Origin: Cyanobacteria bacterium UBA1221
Lineage (GTDB): Bacteria > Cyanobacteriota > Vampirovibrionia > Gastranaerophilales > Gastranaerophilaceae
Length of the DNA: 47,714 nt
Assembly (NCBI GenBank): GCA_002309425.1
Contig: DBXD01000056.1
Location: forward strand, 1 to 47,714
Direction: 5' to 3'
Shown here: one piece after another, positions 24,502 through 32,502 of the stretch
How positions within the stretch are numbered: the stretch's first letter is position 1
Layout of the letters: each line of letters starts with the position of its first letter
Notes under the pieces: generated by a model
The model's input: only the letters and a program-made list of their open reading frames with translations
What the model was told of the DNA's origin: nothing
Databases searched by the model: none
Translations under genes and position numbers: made by a program

Positions 24502-24669
24502 ATGAATTTACATGAACAATGTTTGTTAAGGTATTTAAAATATCCTGATGAATTAATGCATTCTACAGAAATTTTAAAATTAAATAATTTTATACTGGAA
24601 AAACGCTTTATCGTTAAAAATTTTGTTGCCCAATCTCCTCAAATACATTATACTAATAATGTAGATTAA
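24502..24669 (+). CDS. Small protein of 55 residues upstream of the diguanylate cyclase
   Basis: Too short for common gene finders. ATG 24502 has AGGTGG seven bases upstream and the reading runs to TAA at 24667-24669, eleven bases before the next gene. The sequence is mildly basic and helical-looking (LRYLKYPDELMHSTEILKLN), without cysteine pairs or membrane segments; it has one cysteine at residue 7. It could be a small regulator co-transcribed with the cyclase, or a chance frame. Codon use is ordinary. Confidence 0.5.
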   Translation: MNLHEQCLLRYLKYPDELMHSTEILKLNNFILEKRFIVKNFVAQSPQIHYTNNVD

Positions 24670-24680
24670 GGCTGTGGAAT

Positions 24681-26465
24681 ATGTTTAAGAAAATATTGTA
24701 TACTGTCTGGTTAATATTATTTTTAATGTGTATTGCCGTTTGTGCTCACAACTCTAATTTTAAAGATTTTATACAATCAATAGAATACAGGACTTTTGAT
24801 ATAAGACAGTCAATCCAGGCAAATGACCCCGGCCATTTGGCAAGCAGTGATATTGTTGTTATAGCAATAGATGATGCTTCGTATGAGTATATATTACAAA
24901 AATATGGCGAATGGCCGATGCCAAGGGACTTATATGTAAAATTAATTAATTTTGTTGAAAAGCAAAATCCCCAAAGTATTGCTTTTGATTTGATGTTTGT
25001 AGAATCTATGAAGAGTTCTAAGAATGCTGATGATATGCTGATCAAAGCCGTTACCGCTAATGATAATGTTTTTGTAGCAATGAACTTTGATAATCAGCCG
25101 TCAACGCTGAGGTTGCCGCAGTCATTGCCGCCTCATTTAAGCAAGAAATTAACGAACTATTCCGAAAATGTCGATTTAACACTTCAGGATTATACAAATT
25201 GCAGGACAATACTAAAAGGCTTGTTGTTCGGTACGGATAATATCGGTATGACAAATGTTTTAAGGTCTGATGACGGGATATTAAGAAAAGTCCCCGCTTT
25301 TTTAAGGTATAAAGGCGATTATTATCCGCAACTCGCATTGGCTGTCGGTCTTAAATATCTGAAAGATAATGAAAATATAAATGTAAAAGACTTTGTCATA
25401 GACAAAAATTCAAACCTGCTTATAGGAAACAGGAAGATATATATAGACAAAGACGGCGGAATGATACTAAATTGGTACGGTACGCAAAAATCCTATAGTT
25501 ATATACCGTTCTATCAGGTAATTAAAATGGCTGACGGGGAATTGAGTCCTAATATGTATAACTTTAAAGATAAAATAGTATATGTTGGAACGACAGCCGT
25601 AAGTCTTTTTGATATTAAGACTGTCCCGATAAGCAGGGGCTTCCCAGGTGTCGAAATTCAGGCTACATGTGTAAATAATATTATCGATAATAACTTTATT
25701 CAGAGGGTTAATCTTTGGGTTACCGTGTTAATTTGTCTGCTCTTGTGTCTTGTTACGGTAATAGTGGTGCTTTATGAAAGTTCAACATTTGTTGGGGCGC
25801 TTGCAGCTTTATCAATTTATATGTTATATGTGCTTGCGACATATTATGTAATGCGCTATTGGCATATATGGCTTGATATAGTATATCCTTTGACGTTTGC
25901 AATAGTTACGTTTACTCTTGCATATATAATTAAATATCTTATAAAATCCAGAGATTTTGAGCGTCAGTATATACTTGCAACGACAGACGGTTTGACAGAA
26001 CTGTACAATCACAGATATTTTAAAGAACAAATGAAACTTGTTTTAGAAACATCTAAACGTGAGGGTACATTATTTTCTCTTATTATTTTGGATATTGATT
26101 TCTTTAAGAAGTTTAATGATACATTCGGGCATCAGGCAGGTGATGCGATTCTGAAACAGGTTGCTCAAACTTTAAAAAGAAATGTTCGTGCATCTGATAT
26201 TGTGTTCAGGTACGGCGGGGAAGAAATGAGTATAATCCTTAATAATACTGATTACGATTCTGCGGTAAATGTTGCTCAAAAAATATGTAACAAAATTGCT
26301 ACAAGAAAATTTATTTTACCAAACGGGAAAACGACAGAAGTTACAATAAGTCTTGGTGCTTCTACATTTCCTCAGGATGGAATAAGTTCGGAAGAAATAA
26401 TTGAATCTGCCGATAAGCGTCTATATTATGCCAAAGAAAACGGCAGAAATCAGGTTGGAAAATAA
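24681..26465 (+). CDS. CHASE2-domain diguanylate cyclase
   Basis: Makes cyclic di-GMP in response to an extracytoplasmic signal. The 594 residues are an N-terminal membrane helix (about 4-22), a periplasmic CHASE2 sensor domain (about 25-335), three membrane helices (about 344-420), then a GGDEF domain (about 430-590). The active-site motif is GGEEM (512-516), a rarely seen final residue but with both catalytic acids kept. An RASD inhibitory (I-)site lies five residues before it, so product feedback is likely. The C-terminal ADKRLYYAKENGRNQV is typical. No EAL or HD-GYP partner is visible in this window. It follows the 55-residue gene by eleven bases. Confidence 0.92.
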   Translation: MFKKILYTVWLILFLMCIAVCAHNSNFKDFIQSIEYRTFDIRQSIQANDPGHLASSDIVVIAIDDASYEYILQKYGEWPMPRDLYVKLINFVEKQNPQSIAFDLMFVESMKSSKNADDMLIKAVTANDNVFVAMNFDNQPSTLRLPQSLPPHLSKKLTNYSENVDLTLQDYTNCRTILKGLLFGTDNIGMTNVLRSDDGILRKVPAFLRYKGDYYPQLALAVGLKYLKDNENINVKDFVIDKNSNLLIGNRKIYIDKDGGMILNWYGTQKSYSYIPFYQVIKMADGELSPNMYNFKDKIVYVGTTAVSLFDIKTVPISRGFPGVEIQATCVNNIIDNNFIQRVNLWVTVLICLLLCLVTVIVVLYESSTFVGALAALSIYMLYVLATYYVMRYWHIWLDIVYPLTFAIVTFTLAYIIKYLIKSRDFERQYILATTDGLTELYNHRYFKEQMKLVLETSKREGTLFSLIILDIDFFKKFNDTFGHQAGDAILKQVAQTLKRNVRASDIVFRYGGEEMSIILNNTDYDSAVNVAQKICNKIATRKFILPNGKTTEVTISLGASTFPQDGISSEEIIESADKRLYYAKENGRNQVGK

Positions 26466-26468
26466 TTG

Positions 26469-26495
26469 TAAAGTTTTGTAAAATTTCCCCGATAT
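26469..26495 (+). promoter_or_regulatory. Near-consensus sigma-28 (FliA) promoter
   Basis: TAAAGTTT (26469-26476), eleven bases, then CCCGATAT (26488-26495). The enteric FliA consensus is TAAAGTTT-N11-GCCGATAA, so 14 of 16 positions match with the exact spacer. The gene start at 26561 is about 66 bases downstream. It is the only sizeable promoter-like signal in this gap. Confidence 0.65.
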
Positions 26496-26560
26496 TCAAG
26501 CAATATATAAGAAAATATATACTTTATTTATATAGATAGAGCAATGAATCGAGGTATAAC

Positions 26561-27061
26561 ATGAGTCTTGCAGATTATTCAATGCAAATGACAGCACTTT
26601 CAAACCTACAAAAGGCGCAGCGAAAGATTCGCGAGATTACCTCATGGTATGGGAAAATGCTGAAAAGTGCAAAAGATGAAATCCAACAGGCTAACAGAAT
26701 GAAAAATGCTATGAAGCAGCAAATTCAGGCAAGTGTATTTGCTTATACAAGCAAATTACAGATGGGGATGAATGCTGCGCTTACAAGTAATAATGGGCAA
26801 AAAGACGAACACTTATACCAGTCACTATTCCTTCAGTATAATCAGGCTCAGGAGAGGGGAAAAATGTATTTGGCAAGTTATGAAGAGCAGGTTGACGAAA
26901 CGCTTAGAATAAAACAAGAGGCTTATGATGAGATGGAAGTAAATAAAAAAACAGAGATTGCATCAGAAGAGGCTAATAGGGACTTTTGGCAACGAATTCA
27001 TGACCAATCAAAGCAAAACTATGCACAGGGATTACAGAATGATTTTTCTACTAAAGGCTAA
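26561..27061 (+). CDS. Small helical protein behind a sigma-28-like promoter
   Basis: No family recognised. The 166 residues are almost all helical, with heptad-like polar/charged repeats at about 15-60 and 90-150 (Q/K/E/M-rich), suggesting a coiled coil. There is no signal peptide, membrane segment or cysteine. A good GAGG lies before the ATG. Upstream sits a near-consensus FliA promoter (26469-26495), so it may be a late flagellar or secretion-associated protein. Size and helical character are similar to flagellar chaperone or FliJ-like proteins, but I see no signature motif, so function is open. Confidence 0.8.
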   Translation: MSLADYSMQMTALSNLQKAQRKIREITSWYGKMLKSAKDEIQQANRMKNAMKQQIQASVFAYTSKLQMGMNAALTSNNGQKDEHLYQSLFLQYNQAQERGKMYLASYEEQVDETLRIKQEAYDEMEVNKKTEIASEEANRDFWQRIHDQSKQNYAQGLQNDFSTKG

Positions 27062-27077
27062 TCGGGGGCTTAACAAT

Positions 27078-27104
27078 TTGCATTATTTATGTTTATGATA
27101 TAAT
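27078..27104 (+). promoter_or_regulatory. Promoter of thrB
   Basis: TTGCAT (27078-27083) and TATAAT (27099-27104) with a 15-base gap, preceded by TG as an extended -10 (TGATATAAT). The leader continues with GAGGAATAA before the ATG at 27134. Confidence 0.5.
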
Positions 27105-27133
27105 GTAAACACAGAAAAGAGGAATAATCACAG

Positions 27134-28075
27134 ATGAAAGTTAGTGTGAGGGTGCCTGCTACCGTAGCAAATATAGGACCCGGATTTGATTGCCTTGGGA
27201 TGGCATTGCCAATATATAACACAATTACCATAGAAGAAACGGTTCTACCGGGTACAGGTATTGAAATAAATGTACTTGCAAATGAAGATGTTACTGATGA
27301 ACTGTCCCTGGAGCATATTCCGATGGACGAAAACAGCATTATTTATAAAGCTGTTGAATTATTATATAACTCAATCGGGCAAACCCCAAGCGAGTTAAAA
27401 ATAACAATTCATTCTGAAATTCCGATAGCAAAAGGTCTTGGAAGCAGTGCTTCAGTTATTGTAGGCGGCTTGATAGCCGCAAATGAACTTCTGGGAAAAC
27501 CCGCGGATGAGGCTGCGTTGTTGTCAATAGCAACTGAAGTTGAAGGTCATCCTGATAACATTACTCCTGCAATAATCGGAGGTTTGACACTTTCCTCTGC
27601 GGAAGAAGATGGCAGCATAGTATCAAGAAATCTTCCCTGGCCGGAGGAATGGGTCTTAACGGTCTGTGTGCCCGAATATGAATTGGCAACTGAAATATCA
27701 AGATCTGTTTTACCAAAAGAAGTACCTCTGACAGATGCTGTATATAACGCACAGAGAATGGCAATGTTTGTTCAGGCTATTTATACAAAAGATGAAGAAT
27801 TAATGAAGCTTGCTCTAAGGGATAAACTTCATCAGCCATATAGAATGAAGCTTGTTCCCGGTTTTGATAAAATTTCCGAGAATTTAAAACATGAGGAATC
27901 TGTGCTGGGAGTAGTTTTAAGTGGTGCTGGCCCGTCTATACTTGTGGTTTCACTGAAAACAAATCTTGATAAGGTAAAAACGATTATAAAAGAAACATGG
28001 GATGAATTAAGTATAAATGCGCAAATGTACACGCTTCCGATAGATAAAACCGGCGCAGTTGTTATCCCTGAATAA
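27134..28075 (+). CDS. thrB: Homoserine kinase
   Basis: Phosphorylates homoserine in threonine synthesis. The 313 residues belong to the GHMP kinase family: the N-terminal PATVANIGPGFDCLGMAL, the ATP-binding glycine/serine loop PIAKGLGSSASVIVGG near 92-107, EVEGHPDNITPA, and the C-terminal LSGAGPSILV motif. Full length for ThrB. The ATG has GAGG nine bases upstream. It stands between the sigma-28 gene and the MnmC-like gene, with no thrC or hom nearby, so the threonine genes are split in this genome. Confidence 0.95.
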   Translation: MKVSVRVPATVANIGPGFDCLGMALPIYNTITIEETVLPGTGIEINVLANEDVTDELSLEHIPMDENSIIYKAVELLYNSIGQTPSELKITIHSEIPIAKGLGSSASVIVGGLIAANELLGKPADEAALLSIATEVEGHPDNITPAIIGGLTLSSAEEDGSIVSRNLPWPEEWVLTVCVPEYELATEISRSVLPKEVPLTDAVYNAQRMAMFVQAIYTKDEELMKLALRDKLHQPYRMKLVPGFDKISENLKHEESVLGVVLSGAGPSILVVSLKTNLDKVKTIIKETWDELSINAQMYTLPIDKTGAVVIPE

Positions 28076-28121
28076 TTCACACAGAGTAAAAACCCGTAAA
28101 ACCGGACAGGGAAAGATATAT

Positions 28122-29501
28122 ATGTATAAGATACATCCTTTTATTACTAATGACGGCTCTGTTGGGCTATATAATGCTAAAATAGACGATATTTATCACT
28201 CTGTAACAGGTGCTGCAGAAGAGGCATACGAGAAGTTTGTACTGCCTGCAGATATTGCAGAAATACTTTCTTTAAATGGTGAAATTAGATTACTCGATGT
28301 TTGTTACGGTGTCGGGTATAATTCAAAAATTTTTTTAAATTTTTTGTTAAATAAAAAATTTCAATCAAAAAATTTTCAAAAATGCAAAAATGTATTATCA
28401 GAATATAACTATCAGATAGATGATGATAATATTAGTATCGCAAAATATAACGATACGATACGTTCCGATAATAGTAAATCAATTTGTTCGGATTCTTTAT
28501 TATCCCATGAAATAAATTTAAGTAATAACAAAGATGAATTAATTAATAAAAAATTTAAAATTTCAGTAACGGCAATTGACAGTGATAAAACTCTGGGATA
28601 TCTGTCACCATTTATTTCTCCAAAAAAATTTAAAAAATTTTTAAAAAATGATTTTAGAAATAAAAAAATTGATAAATTTAGAAATAATTTAGCGAACGGC
28701 ACTTTTTTTGAAACCCAAAACTTTGCGAATACTCGCCGTTTATCAGACAGTGACTACATTTATAACAGAGTTATAAACTTATATTTATTAGATTATTTAT
28801 TGGAAAAACACCCGGACTTTTTATCAAATAAGGATGTAAATGGTATATTGTCCTGCAAAGAATATGCTTCTTATTTTGATGATATTTCCTGCCGCATTTT
28901 TGAACAATCCAAAAGCATAAGGTATAAAAATACCTTTTTAAGGTGTTTAAATTCATTCTTACATAATATATATTATAAGTACATATCTTTTCGTTATAAA
29001 AACGATTTTAAAGCCCTTAAAAACCTTAATGTTGATTTTAATATGAAATTTGATGATGCGAGAAATATACTTATAACCTCAAATAATACCTATAATATTA
29101 TTTTTTTGGATGCTTTTACTCCGTCAATTTCGCCGACATTATGGACATATGACTTTATAAAATTACTTTATGACCATATTGAATTCAACGGAGTCCTCGT
29201 TACATATACATCTGCAGCACCGGTAAGAAACGCAATGATTAAAGCCGGATTTCATGTCGGACGGATATATAATTGCCGTAAAAATAAATATTTGGGAACT
29301 ATTGCCTCAAAAAATAAAGCACTTATAAAAAATGATTTATCGGATTATGAGCTGAATTTGTTAAATACGAAATCCGGTATTATATATAGAGATCCAAATC
29401 TTAAAGCATCTGATGGTGAAATTATTAATTGCAGAAATCAGGAATTAAATTTAAGTACTCTTATCTCTGCTACTGAGTTAAAAAAACAGTACAAGCTGTA
29501 A
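28122..29501 (+). CDS. MnmC-like tRNA methyltransferase with large insertions
   Basis: Resembles the methyltransferase half of MnmC, which makes mnm5s2U34 in tRNA; the FAD oxidase half is absent from the polypeptide. The 459 residues start with the family motif TNDGSVGLYN and YHSVTGAAEEAYEKFV, then the SAM loop LLDVCYGVGYNSK (57-69). The catalytic/closing part is IIFLDAFTPSISPTLWT (326-342), TYTSAAPVRNAMIKAGF and RKNKYLGTIASK. Between them are two Lys/Asn/Phe/Ile-rich insertions of low complexity, roughly 78-145 and 165-298, which make the protein about 200 residues longer than usual. ATG 28122 has AGGGAAAG upstream. The next gene encodes an FAD oxidoreductase of another family. Confidence 0.8.
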   Translation: MYKIHPFITNDGSVGLYNAKIDDIYHSVTGAAEEAYEKFVLPADIAEILSLNGEIRLLDVCYGVGYNSKIFLNFLLNKKFQSKNFQKCKNVLSEYNYQIDDDNISIAKYNDTIRSDNSKSICSDSLLSHEINLSNNKDELINKKFKISVTAIDSDKTLGYLSPFISPKKFKKFLKNDFRNKKIDKFRNNLANGTFFETQNFANTRRLSDSDYIYNRVINLYLLDYLLEKHPDFLSNKDVNGILSCKEYASYFDDISCRIFEQSKSIRYKNTFLRCLNSFLHNIYYKYISFRYKNDFKALKNLNVDFNMKFDDARNILITSNNTYNIIFLDAFTPSISPTLWTYDFIKLLYDHIEFNGVLVTYTSAAPVRNAMIKAGFHVGRIYNCRKNKYLGTIASKNKALIKNDLSDYELNLLNTKSGIIYRDPNLKASDGEIINCRNQELNLSTLISATELKKQYKL

Positions 29502-29523
29502 ATTATTATAAAAAGTTAAAATT

Positions 29524-29552
29524 TTGACCGTTACCCAAAATACATATAAAAT
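29524..29552 (+). promoter_or_regulatory. Leaderless-type promoter of the FAD oxidoreductase gene
   Basis: TTGACC (29524-29529), 17 bases, TAAAAT (29547-29552), then six bases to the ATG at 29559. It is the clearest example in the window because both boxes are strong and no Shine-Dalgarno sequence exists. Confidence 0.75.
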
Positions 29553-29558
29553 ACAATT

Positions 29559-30863
29559 ATGAAGAAAAAGTATGATTTAGTAGTAGTCGGCGGTGGTACG
29601 GCAGGTTGTTCGGCAGCATATACTGCGGCTAAAGCTGGTGTAAGCGTTTTATTAATTGAAAAAAGCGGCTCGTTAGGCGGCAGTATGACCGAAGGACTCG
29701 TTATTCCTGCGATGAAATCTACCTTAAACAATTTTAACACTTCTTTTTATGAATTGTTAATCGAAAAAATGAAACAGTTTGGCGGTCAAATTTCTTACTC
29801 AGATAACCCCGGCTGGTTCAATCCGGAGCTTTTAAAAATTGCGCTCGATGAGCTTTTGCTGGAATCCGGTGCAGACGTACTTTTAAATACAACTATACAT
29901 AATATAAACCTTACAGAGCACAGGATAACATCTATAGATATTTATAAAGAAATATTATCAGGATATAACGATAAGATACAAGAGTTTGGAAAAACATTAT
30001 CGGTAAATATCGGGGCGAGATATGTTGTAGACTCGACAGGAAATTGCGAAATTGGAAAAATTTTAAACTGTAAATTTTTAAAAAATGATAAACGTGAACA
30101 GCCTTTTAGTTTGCGGTTTATTATGAGCAATATAAACCTTGAAACGTTTTCTGATTGGTTGTTAGATATTGATAGCGACAGAAATGTAACGACCGTAGAG
30201 CGTATAAATGGGGACATACACCTGTCAACGGCTTATACCTGGGATACAGACAAAAAATGGGCGTTAGAGCCTGTATTCAGCGCTGCTGTACGTGATGGCG
30301 TGCTAAAAGAGTCCGATATTAACTATTTTCAGGTTTTTACAATACCGGGAATGCCAGGTAGCGTTGCATTTAATTGCCCCAGACTTGTAGATATGCCTGC
30401 AGATATTACGGTTGAGAACAGCACAAAAGCTTTAATTTCTGCACGCAGTGCTATATATAGGATATCAAAGTTCTGCAAACATTACTTTCCGGGATTTGAA
30501 GATGCCTATATATCAAACATTTCCGATATGCTTGGCATAAGGTCATCAAGGCGAATAAAAGGAAAATATGTTTTCACAATAAATGATATTAAAAATGGTC
30601 TGAAGTTTAAGAATCCTGTTGCTATTGCAAATTATCCTGTTGATGTCCATTCAAGGAAGAAGAACAAATCAACATTAAAGAGTGTCGGCGAGTACCAAAT
30701 TCCTGTTGAGGCTTTAATGTCAGAAGATATTGATAATCTTTTTGTTGCAGGGCGCTGCATATCTTGCGATTTTATGGCACAGGGTGCTATAAGAGTTCAG
30801 CCAACCTGCTTTGCAATGGGTGAAGGTGTTGCAAAATATATAAAAACTCTTATTGATGCTTAA
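29559..30863 (+). CDS. FAD-dependent oxidoreductase (FAD_oxidored family)
   Basis: A 434-residue flavoprotein with the N-terminal dinucleotide motif VVVGGGTAGCSAAYTAAKAG, the following E of LLIEKS and the family-specific LGGSMTEGLVIP. Late in the protein, LFVAGRCISCDFMAQGAIRVQPTCFAMGEG marks the second FAD motif. A middle region with GARYVVDSTGNCEIG is shared with the FAD_oxidored (PF12831) group. Substrate unknown; relatives are found in anaerobes with uncharacterised roles. It is expressed from its own leaderless-type promoter. Its 3' end overlaps the disulfide reductase gene by 14 bases, tail to tail. Confidence 0.87.
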   Translation: MKKKYDLVVVGGGTAGCSAAYTAAKAGVSVLLIEKSGSLGGSMTEGLVIPAMKSTLNNFNTSFYELLIEKMKQFGGQISYSDNPGWFNPELLKIALDELLLESGADVLLNTTIHNINLTEHRITSIDIYKEILSGYNDKIQEFGKTLSVNIGARYVVDSTGNCEIGKILNCKFLKNDKREQPFSLRFIMSNINLETFSDWLLDIDSDRNVTTVERINGDIHLSTAYTWDTDKKWALEPVFSAAVRDGVLKESDINYFQVFTIPGMPGSVAFNCPRLVDMPADITVENSTKALISARSAIYRISKFCKHYFPGFEDAYISNISDMLGIRSSRRIKGKYVFTINDIKNGLKFKNPVAIANYPVDVHSRKKNKSTLKSVGEYQIPVEALMSEDIDNLFVAGRCISCDFMAQGAIRVQPTCFAMGEGVAKYIKTLIDA

Positions 30864-32211
30864 GCTTTTCAGATAATTTCTCGGAAGCATTTAAAAGCGG
30901 GTCAATAGTCGGGGCAAATGGCGGTGCGTAGGTTAAGTCATTTTGTCGAAATTCATCAACGGTTAAACCTGCTAATATTGCCGATGTAAGAGTATTAATT
31001 CTTTTATCAGTGTCACCCGCTCCGACAGCCTGTCCTCCGAGTAATCTTCCGTCACTTTTTGAGGCAATTAATTTTAGCGTAATATTTTTTGCATCAGGCA
31101 TATAACCAACTTTATCATTTTTTGTTACTATTTCGGAAATTGTTTCAATACCAAGATTTGAGGCTTTCTTTTCTGTTAAGCCTGTCATAGATATTGTAAG
31201 TTTTAAGCACCTTGTTACTGCCGATGCCAATACACCCGGAAACTCATCTTCTGTTCCGCAAGCGTTTAGTGCGGCACATCGTCCCTGTTTATTTGCGGTT
31301 GAACCAAGCGGAATCCAGATAGGATTATTTGTTACAATAAAGTTCGTTTCAGCGCAATCTCCGCAAGCATATATGTTTTTTACTGATGTTTCCATGTGTT
31401 TGTCTGTTCTTATAGCACCCGTTTCACCTATATCTATTCCTGCATCTCTTGCAAGCTCTACATTAGGAATGACACCTGAGCAAATAATAGCCAAATCGCA
31501 GTCTATTTCACGGCAGCTTTCCGTAACAAGACCTGAAATTCCGTCTTTATCTCCTTTAAACTCTGCAACGGCATCAGAAGTAATAACTTCAAATTTATTG
31601 TTTTTAATCAAGTTTAACTGCTCTAATACACATTCACTCATATCATAATCCAGAGCGGGCATAATATGAGGACTTCTTTCGATAAGAGTAGTATATATAT
31701 TACTCTTTACAAGTGCCTCAAGCATCTCAAGACCTATATACCCGCCGCCGACTATAACAGCACGTTTTGTTGCGGCGAGCCTTGCTTTTATGTTGATTGC
31801 ATCTTCAATTTTTCTGACTGTAAATATATTTTTATACCAAATATTTTTTATATTAGGTATAAAGGGGCTTGCTCCGGTTGCTATAATAAGACTATCATAT
31901 GAATCAAGAACAGCTTGATTGGTAACAAGATTTTTAACAAGTATTTGCTTGCTTTCTGGTAATATTTTTATAACTTTATGCCTTAAAAATACACGAACTC
32001 CGCTTGCCTCAAATTCTTCCGGAGATCGGACAAGCAACGTTTCAAAATTGTCAAAGTTGCCTTCAATGTAGTAAGGAATACCGCACGATGAATAAGAAAC
32101 ATGTGTGTCATCAGTATAAATTATTACTTCGGATTCCTCCGAAAGCAACCTTCTTGATTTTGCCGCTGCTTTTGCGCCGGCGGCCACCCCGCCAATTACT
32201 ATAACTTTCAT
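30850..32211 (-). CDS. CoA-disulfide reductase / NADH oxidase-like flavoprotein
   Basis: A 453-residue class of single-cysteine pyridine nucleotide-disulfide oxidoreductases that reduce CoA disulfide, oxygen or peroxide. The N-terminal GGVAAGAKAAAKSRR is the FAD loop. SYSSCGIPYYI carries the redox cysteine typical for CoA-disulfide reductase and NADH oxidase, not the CxxxxC pair. GGGYIGLEMLE is the NADH loop, and YACGDCAET the second FAD motif. A C-terminal dimerisation domain (about 330-450) follows. No ribosome site precedes the ATG; TAACTT lies six bases upstream on the minus strand, as in other leaderless starts here. It probably serves oxidative-stress defence alongside rubrerythrin. Confidence 0.88.
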   Translation of the reverse strand: MKVIVIGGVAAGAKAAAKSRRLLSEESEVIIYTDDTHVSYSSCGIPYYIEGNFDNFETLLVRSPEEFEASGVRVFLRHKVIKILPESKQILVKNLVTNQAVLDSYDSLIIATGASPFIPNIKNIWYKNIFTVRKIEDAINIKARLAATKRAVIVGGGYIGLEMLEALVKSNIYTTLIERSPHIMPALDYDMSECVLEQLNLIKNNKFEVITSDAVAEFKGDKDGISGLVTESCREIDCDLAIICSGVIPNVELARDAGIDIGETGAIRTDKHMETSVKNIYACGDCAETNFIVTNNPIWIPLGSTANKQGRCAALNACGTEDEFPGVLASAVTRCLKLTISMTGLTEKKASNLGIETISEIVTKNDKVGYMPDAKNITLKLIASKSDGRLLGGQAVGAGDTDKRINTLTSAILAGLTVDEFRQNDLTYAPPFAPTIDPLLNASEKLSEKLKHQ

Positions 32212-32217
32212 ATAAAA

Positions 32218-32223
32218 AAGTTA
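32218..32223 (-). promoter_or_regulatory. Possible leaderless -10 box of the disulfide reductase gene
   Basis: TAACTT on the minus strand (32223-32218) ends six bases before the ATG at 32211, and no Shine-Dalgarno sequence is present. No convincing -35 box was found, so this is the weakest member of the leaderless set. Confidence 0.3.
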
Positions 32224-32268
32224 ATTCAAAAAATCAAAATTTGTATTAGACAGATGTATAAAATCTTT

Positions 32269-32409
32269 TTAATTCTGATTAGACATGTTTAAAAATGCTT
32301 CTTTCATCAATAAACAATAATCATCAATAGCCTCTTGAAATTTTTGTACCTTATCAGTCAAAATCTTAATTTCAATTATATATTCCTCATTATCAAAATC
32401 TTCGCTCAT
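32269..32409 (-). CDS. 46-residue acidic protein behind a sigma-28-like promoter
   Basis: A short gene that automated tools may miss. The product is acidic at the N-terminus (MSEDFDNEEYIIEIK) and helical, with coiled-coil-like spacing (ILTDKVQKFQEAIDDYC) and one cysteine. GGAG and AGGG lie upstream of the ATG. The decisive sign is a near-consensus FliA promoter 30-56 bases upstream (32465-32439). A small flagellar-class regulator, chaperone or structural accessory protein is possible; no family is recognised. It sits between the disulfide reductase and the orphan permease genes, all on the minus strand. Confidence 0.65.
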   Translation of the reverse strand: MSEDFDNEEYIIEIKILTDKVQKFQEAIDDYCLLMKEAFLNMSNQN

Positions 32410-32438
32410 AACACCCTTCTCCAATATTTACATGTTTG

Positions 32439-32465
32439 TTATCGGAAAATTTTGAAAATACTTTA
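32439..32465 (-). promoter_or_regulatory. Near-consensus sigma-28 (FliA) promoter, minus strand
   Basis: On the minus strand: TAAAGTAT (32465-32458), eleven bases, TCCGATAA (32446-32439). The FliA consensus TAAAGTTT-N11-GCCGATAA is matched at 14 of 16 positions with exact spacing. The start codon of the 46-residue protein is at 32409, so the RNA leader would be about 20 nt, with a ribosome site. Confidence 0.7.
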
Positions 32466-32502
32466 TATTTTTTTCTTTTATTGTTACAAAAATTTATAAA
32501 AA

